22,187 bases of DNA, taken from contig DGWH01000021.1 of the NCBI GenBank assembly GCA_002395225.1, forward strand, positions 1-22,187. Reading direction: 5' to 3'. The notes under the pieces are model-generated. The model searched no databases. It was not told the DNA's origin and saw only the letters and a program-made list of their open reading frames with translations. Source of the DNA: Christensenella sp. UBA4263 (lineage in GTDB: Bacteria; Bacillota; Clostridia; Christensenellales; Aristaeellaceae). Position numbers and translations under genes: made by a program. Positions 1 to 7,513 of this stretch are shown here, in pieces. The stretch's first letter is position 1. Each line of letters begins with the position of its first letter.

Positions 1-261
1 ATGCACCCGGCCGCCATGCCATTGTTCCACATCAAGCCCGTTCAGCTGATCAAAATTCTCATGGTTCCCATCACAGAACAGGATGGTATAATCCTGCGCG
101 GCCAGATCATCAAAGTATTCCTCTTCCCGTCCTCCCGGACCATCAAAAAAGCCAATCCCGAAATCTCCGGCAACAAGAAGCGTATCCCCCGGAGTCAAAA
201 ACGCTAAGCTCTGATCAAGAAGCCTCTGACTGCCATGCGTGTCCCCGGTAACCGCAATCAC
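1..261 (-). CDS. Calcineurin-like metallophosphoesterase, N-terminal part (cut by window edge)
   Basis: This is the first 87 codons of a minus-strand gene whose 3' end lies left of the window. Three blocks of the calcineurin-like phosphoesterase fold are visible in order: GDTHG near residue 6, GDFG near residue 33 and GNHE near residue 67. In this family these supply Asp, His and Asn ligands for a two-metal centre that hydrolyses phosphomonoesters or phosphodiesters. The substrate cannot be inferred. The start is taken as GTG at 261, because an in-frame stop lies just upstream and an AGGAGG ribosome binding site sits 9 bases ahead. No signal peptide is seen, so the protein is probably cytoplasmic. 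It lies about 100 bases downstream of the transposase-like gene on the same strand, with no clear terminator between them, so read-through is possible. Confidence 0.85.
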   Translation of the reverse strand, partial: MIAVTGDTHGSQRLLDQSLAFLTPGDTLLVAGDFGIGFFDGPGGREEEYFDDLAAQDYTILFCDGNHENFDQLNGLDVEQWHGGRVH

Positions 262-364
262 AACCCATTTCCTCCTCTGTGATCAGTGCCGGGTCTCTGG
301 CCGGCCGATTTCCTTACTTCTCTCATCGTTCCGTTCTCTGCGGCTCGGCGGAATATTGGGCAGG

Positions 365-1840
365 TCAGTTATCTACTCCATGGTTTGACGTGTTCAAATG
401 GATCATTTCACACAACCGTCTCCGTTCCTCATTCTCATTTCTGACCACGTACCGCTTTCGCTCATTCACCAGTTTCAGTCCCCGGAGAGCAAACAGGACA
501 TCCTCCGCCAACAGATTGTGCGGGTTCAGGGCGGCCTGAATGTCATGCATGATCATTTCCGCAATCTGTACGATGAATTCCAGGCCCTGCCTGCTGCCGT
601 TGTCCTTCCGGCAACGTGCACTGAAATCAGGGCTGCCGTCCATGTGCCTGCAGAAGGTTTCCATGTCTCCGAGGGACTGATAATCCCGGAATACATCTTC
701 CGCTGTTTTATTCAGATCATTTGTTTCCAGCAGAAACAGGCCAAAGTCCTTTTCCGCCGCTGCAAGCCCTTTCTCCGAATATCCCTCTTCCCCGGCCTGC
801 ATTTTCTGGATATACATCTGCCTCTCTGCGGATTGTCTGGCCGTGTCAAGAAACACATGATAATCGACGGGATAGCCTTCAATCTCGTAAGTATTATGGT
901 AGATCAGACTTGAATATCCGTCTTTCTCGTATACAAAGGTTTTCCTGTCATCAAACCTGACCGCTTCATAAACCGACTGATAGTCATCCCGTCCGCTGAC
1001 CATCGGGACGATGTACGTGTTCCCGTTCTCCGAAAACAATGCCTTATCTTTATCTGTATTAAACTTCCTGTCAGCCAGAAACAGGGTCTGTGCAAAGCTG
1101 TATCTGCTGAACAATCCTTCTGCCGCCGTTTGATCCGGATCGTCAGACAGCTCACTGCACAGGGGCAGCTGGCTCTCCGCATCATAAGCAGTTATCCGAT
1201 TCATCTGGGCGGTTCCAGAATCTGCATCGTAACCAAAGACAGTCAGACCACCGGTTTCCGCTGAACCATTCATAGCGTGACTGGTTAAGGCTACTTTCCC
1301 TGACGACTCATCGATCAGTTTCTGCCCGAATTCTTCCGTTTTGGTTCCATATTTGCCAAGCGTCCTGAACAGTGTATCGAGTGCATCTTTCCCTAAATGA
1401 ACATCCGGATACCATTTCGCAAGAACGGTTTCGGGGAAAATTTCCGCTATCCGTTCCATGTGCTCAAATCTTTCTGCGACAAGAATTGCGGCAATCGCAA
1501 AAATCTGCTTTGCATCCTCCGGATCGAAAGCCGATGCCAGACGCTGATACGTTTCACCCGCGAATTCTTTGATCAGAAAGTAACTCCCAAATTCAAGGAC
1601 TGTATTGTCCGTATCAGACATCTTATTTCCATTGCGAACAAAGCCATCTTCTAATGTAATCTGTCCAATACAGGCACCTGTTTTGCTTTGTGTTTTCCAT
1701 CTGAACGTTCCATCCGGCATCTCCGTTTTGACGCTGGTGGAAGTATACTCGTAGACATAGTAGTGATTTTTTACTTTCTTGACCATTGTCCCCTGGGGAC
1801 GCATTTTTCTGATTTCTTCCGGTACTGAATAATTTCCCAT
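365..1840 (-). CDS. IS4/IS1634-like transposase homologue with altered catalytic residues
   Basis: A 491-aa protein resembling large Clostridia-type IS4-superfamily transposases: an N-terminal block opening SVPEEIRKMRPQGTMV, an RNase H-like core with AYD...LPL (219-227), LFLADRKF (253-260) and LFSENGNTYIVP (268-279), and a C-terminal helical part. The start at 1840 is chosen because GGAG lies 8-9 bases upstream. The frame stays open to 2005, but that extension crosses the promoter. From memory of the family, the first catalytic Asp (normally in a DGH-like motif) falls at Thr186 in ALTSHAM. Asp257 is kept, and the YREK signature reads Y387, L390, E394 and D401. The frame is intact and has a promoter. 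No terminal inverted repeats or convincing target duplication were found. It may be a dead insertion-sequence remnant or an exapted protein. Confidence 0.7.
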   Translation of the reverse strand: MGNYSVPEEIRKMRPQGTMVKKVKNHYYVYEYTSTSVKTEMPDGTFRWKTQSKTGACIGQITLEDGFVRNGNKMSDTDNTVLEFGSYFLIKEFAGETYQRLASAFDPEDAKQIFAIAAILVAERFEHMERIAEIFPETVLAKWYPDVHLGKDALDTLFRTLGKYGTKTEEFGQKLIDESSGKVALTSHAMNGSAETGGLTVFGYDADSGTAQMNRITAYDAESQLPLCSELSDDPDQTAAEGLFSRYSFAQTLFLADRKFNTDKDKALFSENGNTYIVPMVSGRDDYQSVYEAVRFDDRKTFVYEKDGYSSLIYHNTYEIEGYPVDYHVFLDTARQSAERQMYIQKMQAGEEGYSEKGLAAAEKDFGLFLLETNDLNKTAEDVFRDYQSLGDMETFCRHMDGSPDFSARCRKDNGSRQGLEFIVQIAEMIMHDIQAALNPHNLLAEDVLFALRGLKLVNERKRYVVRNENEERRRLCEMIHLNTSNHGVDN

Positions 1841-1877
1841 CTTGCCTGCTCCTTTCTTTTGCCTAACCTTTCCAACC

Positions 1878-1906
1878 ATTATAGAGGAGATCCGAAAGGA
1901 TTGCAA
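1878..1906 (-). promoter_or_regulatory. Sigma-A-type promoter for the transposase-like gene
   Basis: Read on the minus strand, a -35 TTGCAA (1901-1906) is followed after 17 bases by a perfect -10 TATAAT (1878-1883). The predicted transcript starts about 30 bases before the chosen ATG at 1840. This supports that start over the longer open frame. Confidence 0.6.
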
Positions 1907-2014
1907 GCAGGTCAGCGGCGCAAACCAGCCTTTTATTCGGCGGGTTATGAAACCGACGCTGTGACTTTTCCAGCGGTTCGTGTCAGTCCCCGCCTGCCAA
2001 ACCACCAGGCTGCG

Positions 2015-2926
2015 TTAACTTCCTGACCGTGCCCGGTCATTCTGCGTTTCGTTATAGTCATGCATGATGTCCCGAAGCAGGTCCAGATGCGCAAAATCCG
2101 GTGAATAGATGAAACTGATTTCCCGAACCATATTCAGGTCCTCAATCGGCAGGGCGACAATCTTTTTCTTGCGCAGTTCATCCATGCAGGCGCTTTTCGG
2201 CAAAACCGAGACCCCAAAGTCACGCCGGATCAGATCCTTGATCGTCGCAATATTGTCCACCTCAAGCACCACCTGGAAATCATCTATGCTCAGATTCTTT
2301 CTTTGCAGCGAGGAAACAAAGAGTTTGCTCGTGCTGGAGTCCGGGAGACGCAGAATCAGCTTTTCTTTTTTCAGCTCATTGATCTTCACCATGCTGTGCC
2401 CGGCAAGCCGGTGAGAGGGCGAAACAACAAGGACAAGGGAATCCGTATCAAGCAGAAGGTAGCGAAAGGCCGGATGATTGACCTTTCCCTCAACAACGGC
2501 AAAGTCAATCTCATAGTTGCTCAGCATATGATACAGGTTTTCCACCGTGTCCGTCCGCATTTTTATGTTCACCCCCTCATGGGAGGAAACATATCGGGCA
2601 AGGGTTTCCGCAATGGCATTGCTCTCGGCTGTATGCGTAATCCCGACGGTCAGGGCCGTGACATTCCGCCTTTCACTGTCCAGATCCCGCAGCATCTTTT
2701 TGTACAGCGAGAGCATTCGCTGGGCATAATCCACCACCACACGTCCCTCGTTCGTCACATGCAGTTCATTGTTGATCCGTTCGAACAGGCGAACCCCCAG
2801 TTCCGCTTCGAGCGCATGAATATGCTGACTGACCGCAGGCTGTGTCAGCGAAAGGGATTTCGCGGCCCGGGTATAGTTGCCCGTTTCATACACCTTTAGA
2901 AGGGAATAAATCTTTGCATCAATCAT
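2015..2926 (-). CDS. LysR-family transcriptional regulator
   Basis: A 303-aa protein of normal LysR length. The N-terminal winged helix-turn-helix is clear: Y16-A22 then SLSLTQPAVSQHIHALEAEL (about 24-43), ending in GVRLFER. Residues about 90-290 form the periplasmic-binding-protein-like effector domain. The ligand cannot be read from the sequence. An AGAGGTG ribosome binding site sits just ahead of the ATG. The gene lies downstream of the MATE exporter on the same strand but has its own promoter, so it is not simply the second gene of that operon. LysR proteins usually control a neighbouring gene and themselves; here the MATE gene is the likeliest target, which is an inference from position. 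The transposase-like gene follows it with no obvious terminator. Confidence 0.92.
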   Translation of the reverse strand: MIDAKIYSLLKVYETGNYTRAAKSLSLTQPAVSQHIHALEAELGVRLFERINNELHVTNEGRVVVDYAQRMLSLYKKMLRDLDSERRNVTALTVGITHTAESNAIAETLARYVSSHEGVNIKMRTDTVENLYHMLSNYEIDFAVVEGKVNHPAFRYLLLDTDSLVLVVSPSHRLAGHSMVKINELKKEKLILRLPDSSTSKLFVSSLQRKNLSIDDFQVVLEVDNIATIKDLIRRDFGVSVLPKSACMDELRKKKIVALPIEDLNMVREISFIYSPDFAHLDLLRDIMHDYNETQNDRARSGS

Positions 2927-2981
2927 GTTCTCACCTCTTACAAAAGGCTTTCATCCATTCGCACATCCGAATGCCGGTTTG

Positions 2982-3010
2982 ATTATACGGATTGTGCCGG
3001 AAATTGACAA
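2982..3010 (-). promoter_or_regulatory. Sigma-A-type promoter for the LysR gene
   Basis: On the minus strand, TTGTCA (3005-3010) and a perfect TATAAT (2982-2987) are separated by 17 bases, giving a leader of about 50 bases before the ATG at 2926. It lies in the 211-base gap between the MATE stop and the LysR start. Apart from it I see no clear feature there; positions 3011-3137 contain no convincing terminator. Confidence 0.6.
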
Positions 3011-3137
3011 GGTCCTCCCGGGTCATGACAGAGGACAACGTATCTGAAACGCCATCGACAGTGTCTTTTACAGTCCTTGGCTTTGTCAGCAGTCCCTTTG
3101 CGCAACAGGGTCACTTCAACCTGCCGGTCTCCCGGAA

Positions 3138-4562
3138 TCATTTCATTCGCGCAAACTGTACGCCCTGCAGCCGGGCCGTTTCATGAACCCGTCCGGCGGC
3201 ACTGGGACTGAGCCGTTTTCTGAACCGTTCATACAGAACAACAGCGCAGAGCGCGCAGGCAAGATCTGCTGCCGGCGTTGCCCAGGCCAGACCGTAAGGG
3301 GGCATCAGCCGGTTAAACACAAACAGAAGCGGAATATCCAGAATGCCCTTGCGAAGCAGTGCCAGTATCATGGAATGAACGCTGTCATTGACTGCCTGAA
3401 AAACGGAAATCAGGACATAAGCCAGCGCGGAAAAGGGACATCCCAGACAGAGCATCCGGAGAAACACCATTCCATGATTCAGCGAGGACGATTCGTGATG
3501 AATAAAGAGAGAAATCAGCGGATGCGCAAACAGAAGGGAGGCCGCGGTGCACAGTGCGGCCAGCCCGGCGGCCAGGATGACGGAGGCCGTGATCACCGAA
3601 TGCATCCGCCGTTTTTTCCCGGCTGCATAGTTGTAAGCGATCAGCGGGAGAACCCCCTGAGAAATCCCGCGAACCATACAGTGCGCCAGCATATTGACCT
3701 TTTTCGCCACGCCAAATCCCGCCTGGAAAGCGAGCCCGTGCGTGGCCGTCAGTGCATCCATCACGGAGAAGGAGAGGTTTTCGCAAAAAGTCATCATACA
3801 GGCCGGGATTCCGATCCGAAGGATCTCACCGGGAATGGCGGTCCGCAGCACTGCCGGTGTCCATTTAAAGGACAGCACGGTTTTCCGGCGGATTTTCAGC
3901 AGGACGATCCCGAAATAGAGAAGCGCCAGGAAATTGGACAGCGCCGTCGCGGCCGCCGCTCCCAGCAGTTCATTGCCGGGGGTGAACAGGAGAAACATGA
4001 AAACCGGATCAAGGATGAGATTGAAAATTCCCCCGAGCGCGATGCCCGCCGATGCGTGCATGGCCCGCCCTTCCGAACGGATCAGATGCGCCAGAAGGGC
4101 ATTCATTGAGGTACAGACTCCGCCAAAAACCACGGTTACACGAACGTAAATGCAGGCATACCGGTGAACAGGCTCATTGGCTCCGCCCAGCAGTGAAACC
4201 ATCTGGTGCAAAAAGATGCCGGCCAGCAGTGAATAGATCAGCGTTCCCGTGAGACAGCCGTAGAAACTGAAGGATGAGCACTGTTCTGCGGTCTGCCCGT
4301 CCTTTTGACCCAGTGCCCTTGCTATGGCACTGGCGCCGCCCACCCCAAAGAGATTGGAAATGGCCGAAAGAAACATGAACGCGGGCGTGCTCACCGTGAC
4401 GGCGGCAAGCATCGCATCGCTGCCGGTGAGGCCGATGAAAAACGTGTCCGCCATGTTGTAAAGGACGAGGATGATCTGCCCGATCATCGTCGGGACCGCC
4501 AGACGGAGTATGGCCTTAAAAACCGGCTGTGTCTCAAACACTGCCTGATATTCACGGCCCAT
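3138..4562 (-). CDS. MATE-family multidrug/cation efflux transporter
   Basis: A 474-aa integral membrane protein with about 12 hydrophobic segments, the usual size and topology for MATE transporters. Family features near the start include LAVPTMIGQIILVLYNMADT and FIGLTGSDAMLAAVTVS, followed by GVGGASAIARALGQKD. MATE proteins export drugs or metabolites across the cytoplasmic membrane using a Na+ or H+ gradient. The substrate is not deducible here. The sequence looks closer to the DinF/MepA-like bacterial branches than to NorM, but that is only an impression. An AGGAGGT ribosome binding site lies 8 bases ahead of the ATG. The gene is preceded by its own promoter and an inverted repeat, and followed by the LysR regulator. 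Confidence 0.92.
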   Translation of the reverse strand: MGREYQAVFETQPVFKAILRLAVPTMIGQIILVLYNMADTFFIGLTGSDAMLAAVTVSTPAFMFLSAISNLFGVGGASAIARALGQKDGQTAEQCSSFSFYGCLTGTLIYSLLAGIFLHQMVSLLGGANEPVHRYACIYVRVTVVFGGVCTSMNALLAHLIRSEGRAMHASAGIALGGIFNLILDPVFMFLLFTPGNELLGAAAATALSNFLALLYFGIVLLKIRRKTVLSFKWTPAVLRTAIPGEILRIGIPACMMTFCENLSFSVMDALTATHGLAFQAGFGVAKKVNMLAHCMVRGISQGVLPLIAYNYAAGKKRRMHSVITASVILAAGLAALCTAASLLFAHPLISLFIHHESSSLNHGMVFLRMLCLGCPFSALAYVLISVFQAVNDSVHSMILALLRKGILDIPLLFVFNRLMPPYGLAWATPAADLACALCAVVLYERFRKRLSPSAAGRVHETARLQGVQFARMK

Positions 4563-4590
4563 GCAAAACCACCTCCTGCCAGATTATGTC

Positions 4591-4617
4591 CGAAGCGGCT
4601 CAAAACGCTTCGCTTCG
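4591..4617. promoter_or_regulatory. Inverted repeat between MATE promoter and start codon (operator or leader hairpin)
   Basis: A perfect 7-base inverted repeat, CGAAGCG (4591-4597) and CGCTTCG (4606-4612) with an 8-base gap, is extended by a further CTTCG. It falls just downstream of the predicted -10 and ahead of the ribosome binding site. That position suits a repressor operator or an RNA hairpin in the 5' leader. The binding protein is unknown; the neighbouring LysR protein is one candidate. Confidence 0.4.
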
Positions 4618-4623
4618 TCAACT

Positions 4624-4653
4624 ACTATAGCGGTCTGCCGGGCATAATACCAA
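4624..4653 (-). promoter_or_regulatory. Probable promoter for the MATE gene
   Basis: On the minus strand, TTGGTA (4648-4653) and TATAGT (4624-4629) are 18 bases apart and about 60 bases ahead of the MATE start codon. The match is good but not perfect. Confidence 0.45.
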
Positions 4654-4842
4654 TTAGTTTTCATTGATCCTGGCAAACGCCCGGTTATATTTGTGATTTT
4701 TTTAACAAAGCATTTCTGTTTTGTATGCTTTCCGGCACTGAATCAGGGATTTTGGCGGAAAGGGATCAAACAAAACCTTATACGGTCAAAAGGAAACCTG
4801 CGGCCCTGTGCGCTGTTGTTGTGAGCAGCCCGCAGGGGACGC
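4654..4842. other. Intergenic stretch between MATE promoter and L,D-transpeptidase terminator
   Basis: No gene is supported here. The part near 4680-4735 is AT-rich (runs such as gattttttt). An inverted repeat CCTGCGG (4797-4803) / CCGCAGG (4830-4836) encloses 26 bases with an inner GCTG/CAGC pair, so a folded RNA is possible. I could not assign it a role. It may simply be upstream sequence for the MATE gene. Confidence 0.3.
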
Positions 4843-4873
4843 AAAAAAAGTCCATGGCCATGCCATGGACTTT
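4843..4873 (-). terminator. Rho-independent terminator of the L,D-transpeptidase gene
   Basis: Directly after the stop codon, the minus strand has a perfect 12-base stem (4862-4873 pairing with 4847-4858; core GTCCATGGC/GCCATGGAC) with a 3-base loop and a run of seven T. This is a textbook intrinsic terminator. It ends the wall-protein transcript. Confidence 0.9.
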
Positions 4874-4875
4874 GC

Positions 4876-6522
4876 TTATTCGATTCCGAATGCTTTTTTA
4901 ACAGCCGCCTCATCCAGCTGTGCACCGATCTGTTCGGCCTCAAACATATACCGCTCATAGAGCGTCTCCGGCCGTTTGGGCGCTCCGCAGTAAACGCAGG
5001 GCGTCAGTTTCTGGAACTCGCCGGTATGCAGATCACCGTAGGTAAAATCACCGGCCAGCGGCAGGAATTTTTCCTTGACGCCGGAACAGTTGGCATCCAG
5101 ATGATAGTTGGATCCGCCGTTGGGATTGCGGTAAAGCTGCAAAGTTGCCGGCGGGAGTTCCGGCTCATACATTTTCCTTCCCTGATCATCCCAGACAAAT
5201 ACCTTGGTGTTCATCTCAAGATGTTCCCAGAGCCACAGCATGTTCTGCCCCTGCGCGTTCTGACGGCGCTGAATGCGAATGCAGCCATGACTGGCTTTTT
5301 TTCCAAGCTCCGGTTCAAACTCATTGTAAATCCGGGTCTTTCCATCCCCGCCGAACCGGTACGGCACCTCGTGCAGCAGGGTTCCGCCGTTAATCCGGAT
5401 GGCGTACAGGGCACGCATGGTCCCGCTCACAAACTCGCCTACCCGGCTGACCGTCAGGAATTCCCCTGCCGGGCTCTCATTATAGGGCTGCTTGGGATTA
5501 TTGAGTCCGGTCGATACCTCCAGCTCCCCGATAATCCGTCCGGCTTCGAAGATGTACAGCGTCTGGCGGAGCTTGTCGATGAGCAGTGCATATTTTTTTG
5601 ACGGATTCTTGGTGAAAAGCACACTTTTCTTTACATAACCGCGGATCAGCTTATTGTCAATGGACATCATATAGCTGTTCTTGGTCTTTGTCCCGTCATT
5701 GGAATACGCCTCAATCAGTACATAGCCATCTCCGTCCGTATCCTCCTCCAGCACATGCACCCCCTGGCTCTGGCCATGGAGTTCACCCGTCGTGTTGGTT
5801 TCATACGGCGTCCGCTTGATTCCCGGCTGAGTGGTCGGATAGATATGCTCGGTCTGCTCCACATCCAACACGGTAATCGGCTGCATCATCAGGTCCCAGA
5901 TCGCCTGCTGATGTTCCGGATTCTTCAGATCATAGGCATCCGGATCCATGTCCCAGAAACTGGTGGCCACCGGAACGGAGGATGCCGGAGCGGCAGGCGC
6001 CGCCTGGGCGGCCGGGGAGGACGGTTCGCTGACCATCGTTTCGGTTTCTGCGGCCGGAGCAGGCTCATCATGGGCAATCATTTCTGCCTCTGCATCCTCA
6101 TTCCGGGCCAGTGCCTGCATTTCGGCCAGGGACAGGGATTCTGCCGCCGGCTCACCGGCATCACCGGCACCGCACGTAAGGGACAGGGTCACCGGGTTGC
6201 TTTCCTCGCCCCAGAAATTGCGCATCCGAACGGTGAGGTTATATGTCCCCTCTTCCAGAGCCCATTCATCCGGCAGAATGCCATCCCAGAAAACCTGGCC
6301 CTGTCCCGCATCAATCGAAACAGCGCCGATGTCCGCCGCGTTTACACCGCTCTCATCCTGCAGGCGCATGGCCAGCATGCCGCCCTCCGAGGATTCATAC
6401 CGGACGGTGTATCCATTTCCCTGTGCATCAAGCGCGACATTCGATAAGATGGGCTGCGCAGAAACTGTGCAGCCCATCATCAGACACAGGGTTAACATGA
6501 GTAAAAATCCGATTTGTTTCAT
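4876..6522 (-). CDS. Secreted L,D-transpeptidase (YkuD) with Ig-like, SH3-like and C-terminal Cys/His domains
   Basis: A 548-aa exported protein. Residues 1-22 are a signal peptide, with a possible signal peptidase I site after VSA or a non-canonical lipobox around Cys18. Residues 24-116 look like a FlgD-type Ig-like fold (FWDG...EGTYNLTV). A Pro/Ala/Glu-rich linker spans 120-185, and an SH3-like stretch 215-305 ends GYVKKSVL. The YkuD domain (about 308-446) has His384 and the SHGCIRI motif with nucleophile Cys414, so the protein should form 3-3 peptidoglycan cross-links or attach proteins to stem peptides. The tail holds His474, Cys479, Cys509 and Cys512, spaced like a metal site. The frame also offers GTG at 6555; ATG at 6522 is preferred because it begins the signal peptide and follows AGGAAAGG, though that spacing is long. 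It is the second gene of an operon with the PG-binding gene. Confidence 0.93.
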   Translation of the reverse strand: MKQIGFLLMLTLCLMMGCTVSAQPILSNVALDAQGNGYTVRYESSEGGMLAMRLQDESGVNAADIGAVSIDAGQGQVFWDGILPDEWALEEGTYNLTVRMRNFWGEESNPVTLSLTCGAGDAGEPAAESLSLAEMQALARNEDAEAEMIAHDEPAPAAETETMVSEPSSPAAQAAPAAPASSVPVATSFWDMDPDAYDLKNPEHQQAIWDLMMQPITVLDVEQTEHIYPTTQPGIKRTPYETNTTGELHGQSQGVHVLEEDTDGDGYVLIEAYSNDGTKTKNSYMMSIDNKLIRGYVKKSVLFTKNPSKKYALLIDKLRQTLYIFEAGRIIGELEVSTGLNNPKQPYNESPAGEFLTVSRVGEFVSGTMRALYAIRINGGTLLHEVPYRFGGDGKTRIYNEFEPELGKKASHGCIRIQRRQNAQGQNMLWLWEHLEMNTKVFVWDDQGRKMYEPELPPATLQLYRNPNGGSNYHLDANCSGVKEKFLPLAGDFTYGDLHTGEFQKLTPCVYCGAPKRPETLYERYMFEAEQIGAQLDEAAVKKAFGIE

Positions 6523-6576
6523 TCCAGATAAGTAGACCTTTCCTATGGAGTTCACCCGTTCTGCTGCCGGAATTGG

Positions 6577-7314
6577 TCAGCCCGGCAGATCAAGAATTTC
6601 ACCCGGTGCAACCGTTGACTCAACAATCGGCGTCACCGGCGACATTTCAAAGAGCACTTCCTGCGTTTTCGCACCGGCAATGCCGTCGACATCCAGTCCG
6701 TTCGCCTCCTGGAACTTACGGACGGCGGTCATGGTGCCGGTTCCGTAAATGCCGTCTGCCGCAGAGGTCAGCAGTCCCAGCTGTGCCAGTGCCTGCTGCA
6801 GCAGGACCACATCATTGCCCGTATCGCCCTTCTTGAGGGTGGTATACGTCCGCTCAACCGGTTCCGGCGTCGGTTCAGGTGTCGGCGTGATCTCAATGGC
6901 CGGTATCGGCGTCATGACGCGCGGTTCCGGCGTCGGCTCCTGTCCGAAGATGACAATGTTGTTCTGCTGCACCTGCGGGGTTGGTACGGGAGTGGTCCTT
7001 GCACTCTGGCCGCCAAACAGGCCGCCGCCGGTAAACATCGACCGGACAATCAGTGCCACAAAGACAATCAGCACCACGATCAGGCCGACGGCGATAATCA
7101 CCGGCGCCAGATCTCTTTTCTTCTTTTTGCGGGGCTTCGTCCGCCCCACGCCGCGCATTCCGGCGCTGGCGGAACGGGTCTGCCTTTCAGCCGGCTGTGC
7201 ATTTCCCTGTCCGTTTGCCTCCGGCTCATCGCTGACCCCGTTCAGACTCGAAAAACACAGCGGGCAGACGTTTGAACCGTTGGGAATGTTATTATGACAG
7301 TGAGGACAAATCAT
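6577..7314 (-). CDS. Zinc-ribbon, single-pass membrane protein with peptidoglycan-binding domain
   Basis: A 245-aa protein with three visible parts. Residues 3-20 hold a CPHC...CPLC pair (Cys3, 6, 17, 20), a zinc-ribbon at the cytoplasmic end. A basic stretch (KPRKKKKR) precedes one transmembrane segment at about 70-92. Outside, a Thr/Pro/Glu-rich linker with TPEPTPEP repeats leads to a PG_binding_1 domain (about 160-222; LKKGDTGNDV, GIYGTGTMTAVRKFQ, DGIAGAKT). It should anchor to the membrane and bind the wall. No catalytic domain is present. AAGGAGG lies ahead of the ATG. The L,D-transpeptidase begins just downstream, so the two probably work together, the anchor perhaps positioning or regulating the cross-linking enzyme. 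That role is an inference. Confidence 0.9.
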   Translation of the reverse strand: MICPHCHNNIPNGSNVCPLCFSSLNGVSDEPEANGQGNAQPAERQTRSASAGMRGVGRTKPRKKKKRDLAPVIIAVGLIVVLIVFVALIVRSMFTGGGLFGGQSARTTPVPTPQVQQNNIVIFGQEPTPEPRVMTPIPAIEITPTPEPTPEPVERTYTTLKKGDTGNDVVLLQQALAQLGLLTSAADGIYGTGTMTAVRKFQEANGLDVDGIAGAKTQEVLFEMSPVTPIVESTVAPGEILDLPG

Positions 7315-7427
7315 CTCTTTTCCTCCTTCTCAAAGCCGATCACTTTATCATCCGGCACCGCCTGCTGAAACGTACGGATCCATCCCCGTCCCCGCAAGGC
7401 CTCTGTCAGCCTTTTCGCTGGCAGAAT
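7311..7427 (-). CDS. Possible short leader peptide overlapping the PG-binding gene (speculative)
   Basis: The frame is open from within the DUF1836 3' end to a TGA that overlaps the ATG of the PG-binding gene (ATGA). A 38-codon reading from ATT at 7427, preceded by AGAGGAG about 11 bases upstream, is conceivable. There is no ATG, and the only upstream TTG (7478) overlaps the promoter -10. Translational coupling is possible, but this may be chance in GC-rich DNA. No homology is recognised. Confidence 0.15.
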   Translation of the reverse strand: MLPAKRLTEALRGRGWIRTFQQAVPDDKVIGFEKEEKR

Positions 7428-7477
7428 CCGCCGGTCAACTCCTCTTTGGTTATGTCTCTCACAGAGTTTCCTGTTCA

Positions 7478-7506
7478 AGTATACACCACTTGCCCAAAGA
7501 ATGCAA
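7478..7506 (-). promoter_or_regulatory. Promoter of the PG-binding / L,D-transpeptidase operon
   Basis: On the minus strand, TTGCAT (7501-7506) and TATACT (7478-7483) are 17 bases apart, just downstream of the DUF1836 stop codon. The transcript would begin near 7471 and carry a leader of roughly 155 bases before the ATG at 7314, long enough to hold post-transcriptional control. Confidence 0.5.
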
Positions 7507-7513
7507 ACGCACC

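Noticed and set aside
360..1915. Nine-base direct repeats GCAGGTCAG at 360-368 and 1907-1915 flanking the transposase-like gene, as a possible target-site duplication.
   Set aside because: The first copy overlaps the stop codon, no inverted repeats lie inside the pair, and a nine-base match in regions this size is not unlikely by chance.
1841..2005. N-terminal extension of the transposase-like protein to 2005.
   Set aside because: It crosses the predicted promoter, has no ribosome binding site, and the extra residues do not look like the family.
2930..3141. Possible small gene or frameshifted remnant on the minus strand between MATE and LysR, including an ATG that overlaps the MATE stop codon.
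   Set aside because: The readings shift frame, match nothing I recognise, and run through a good TTGTCA/TATAAT promoter for the LysR gene.
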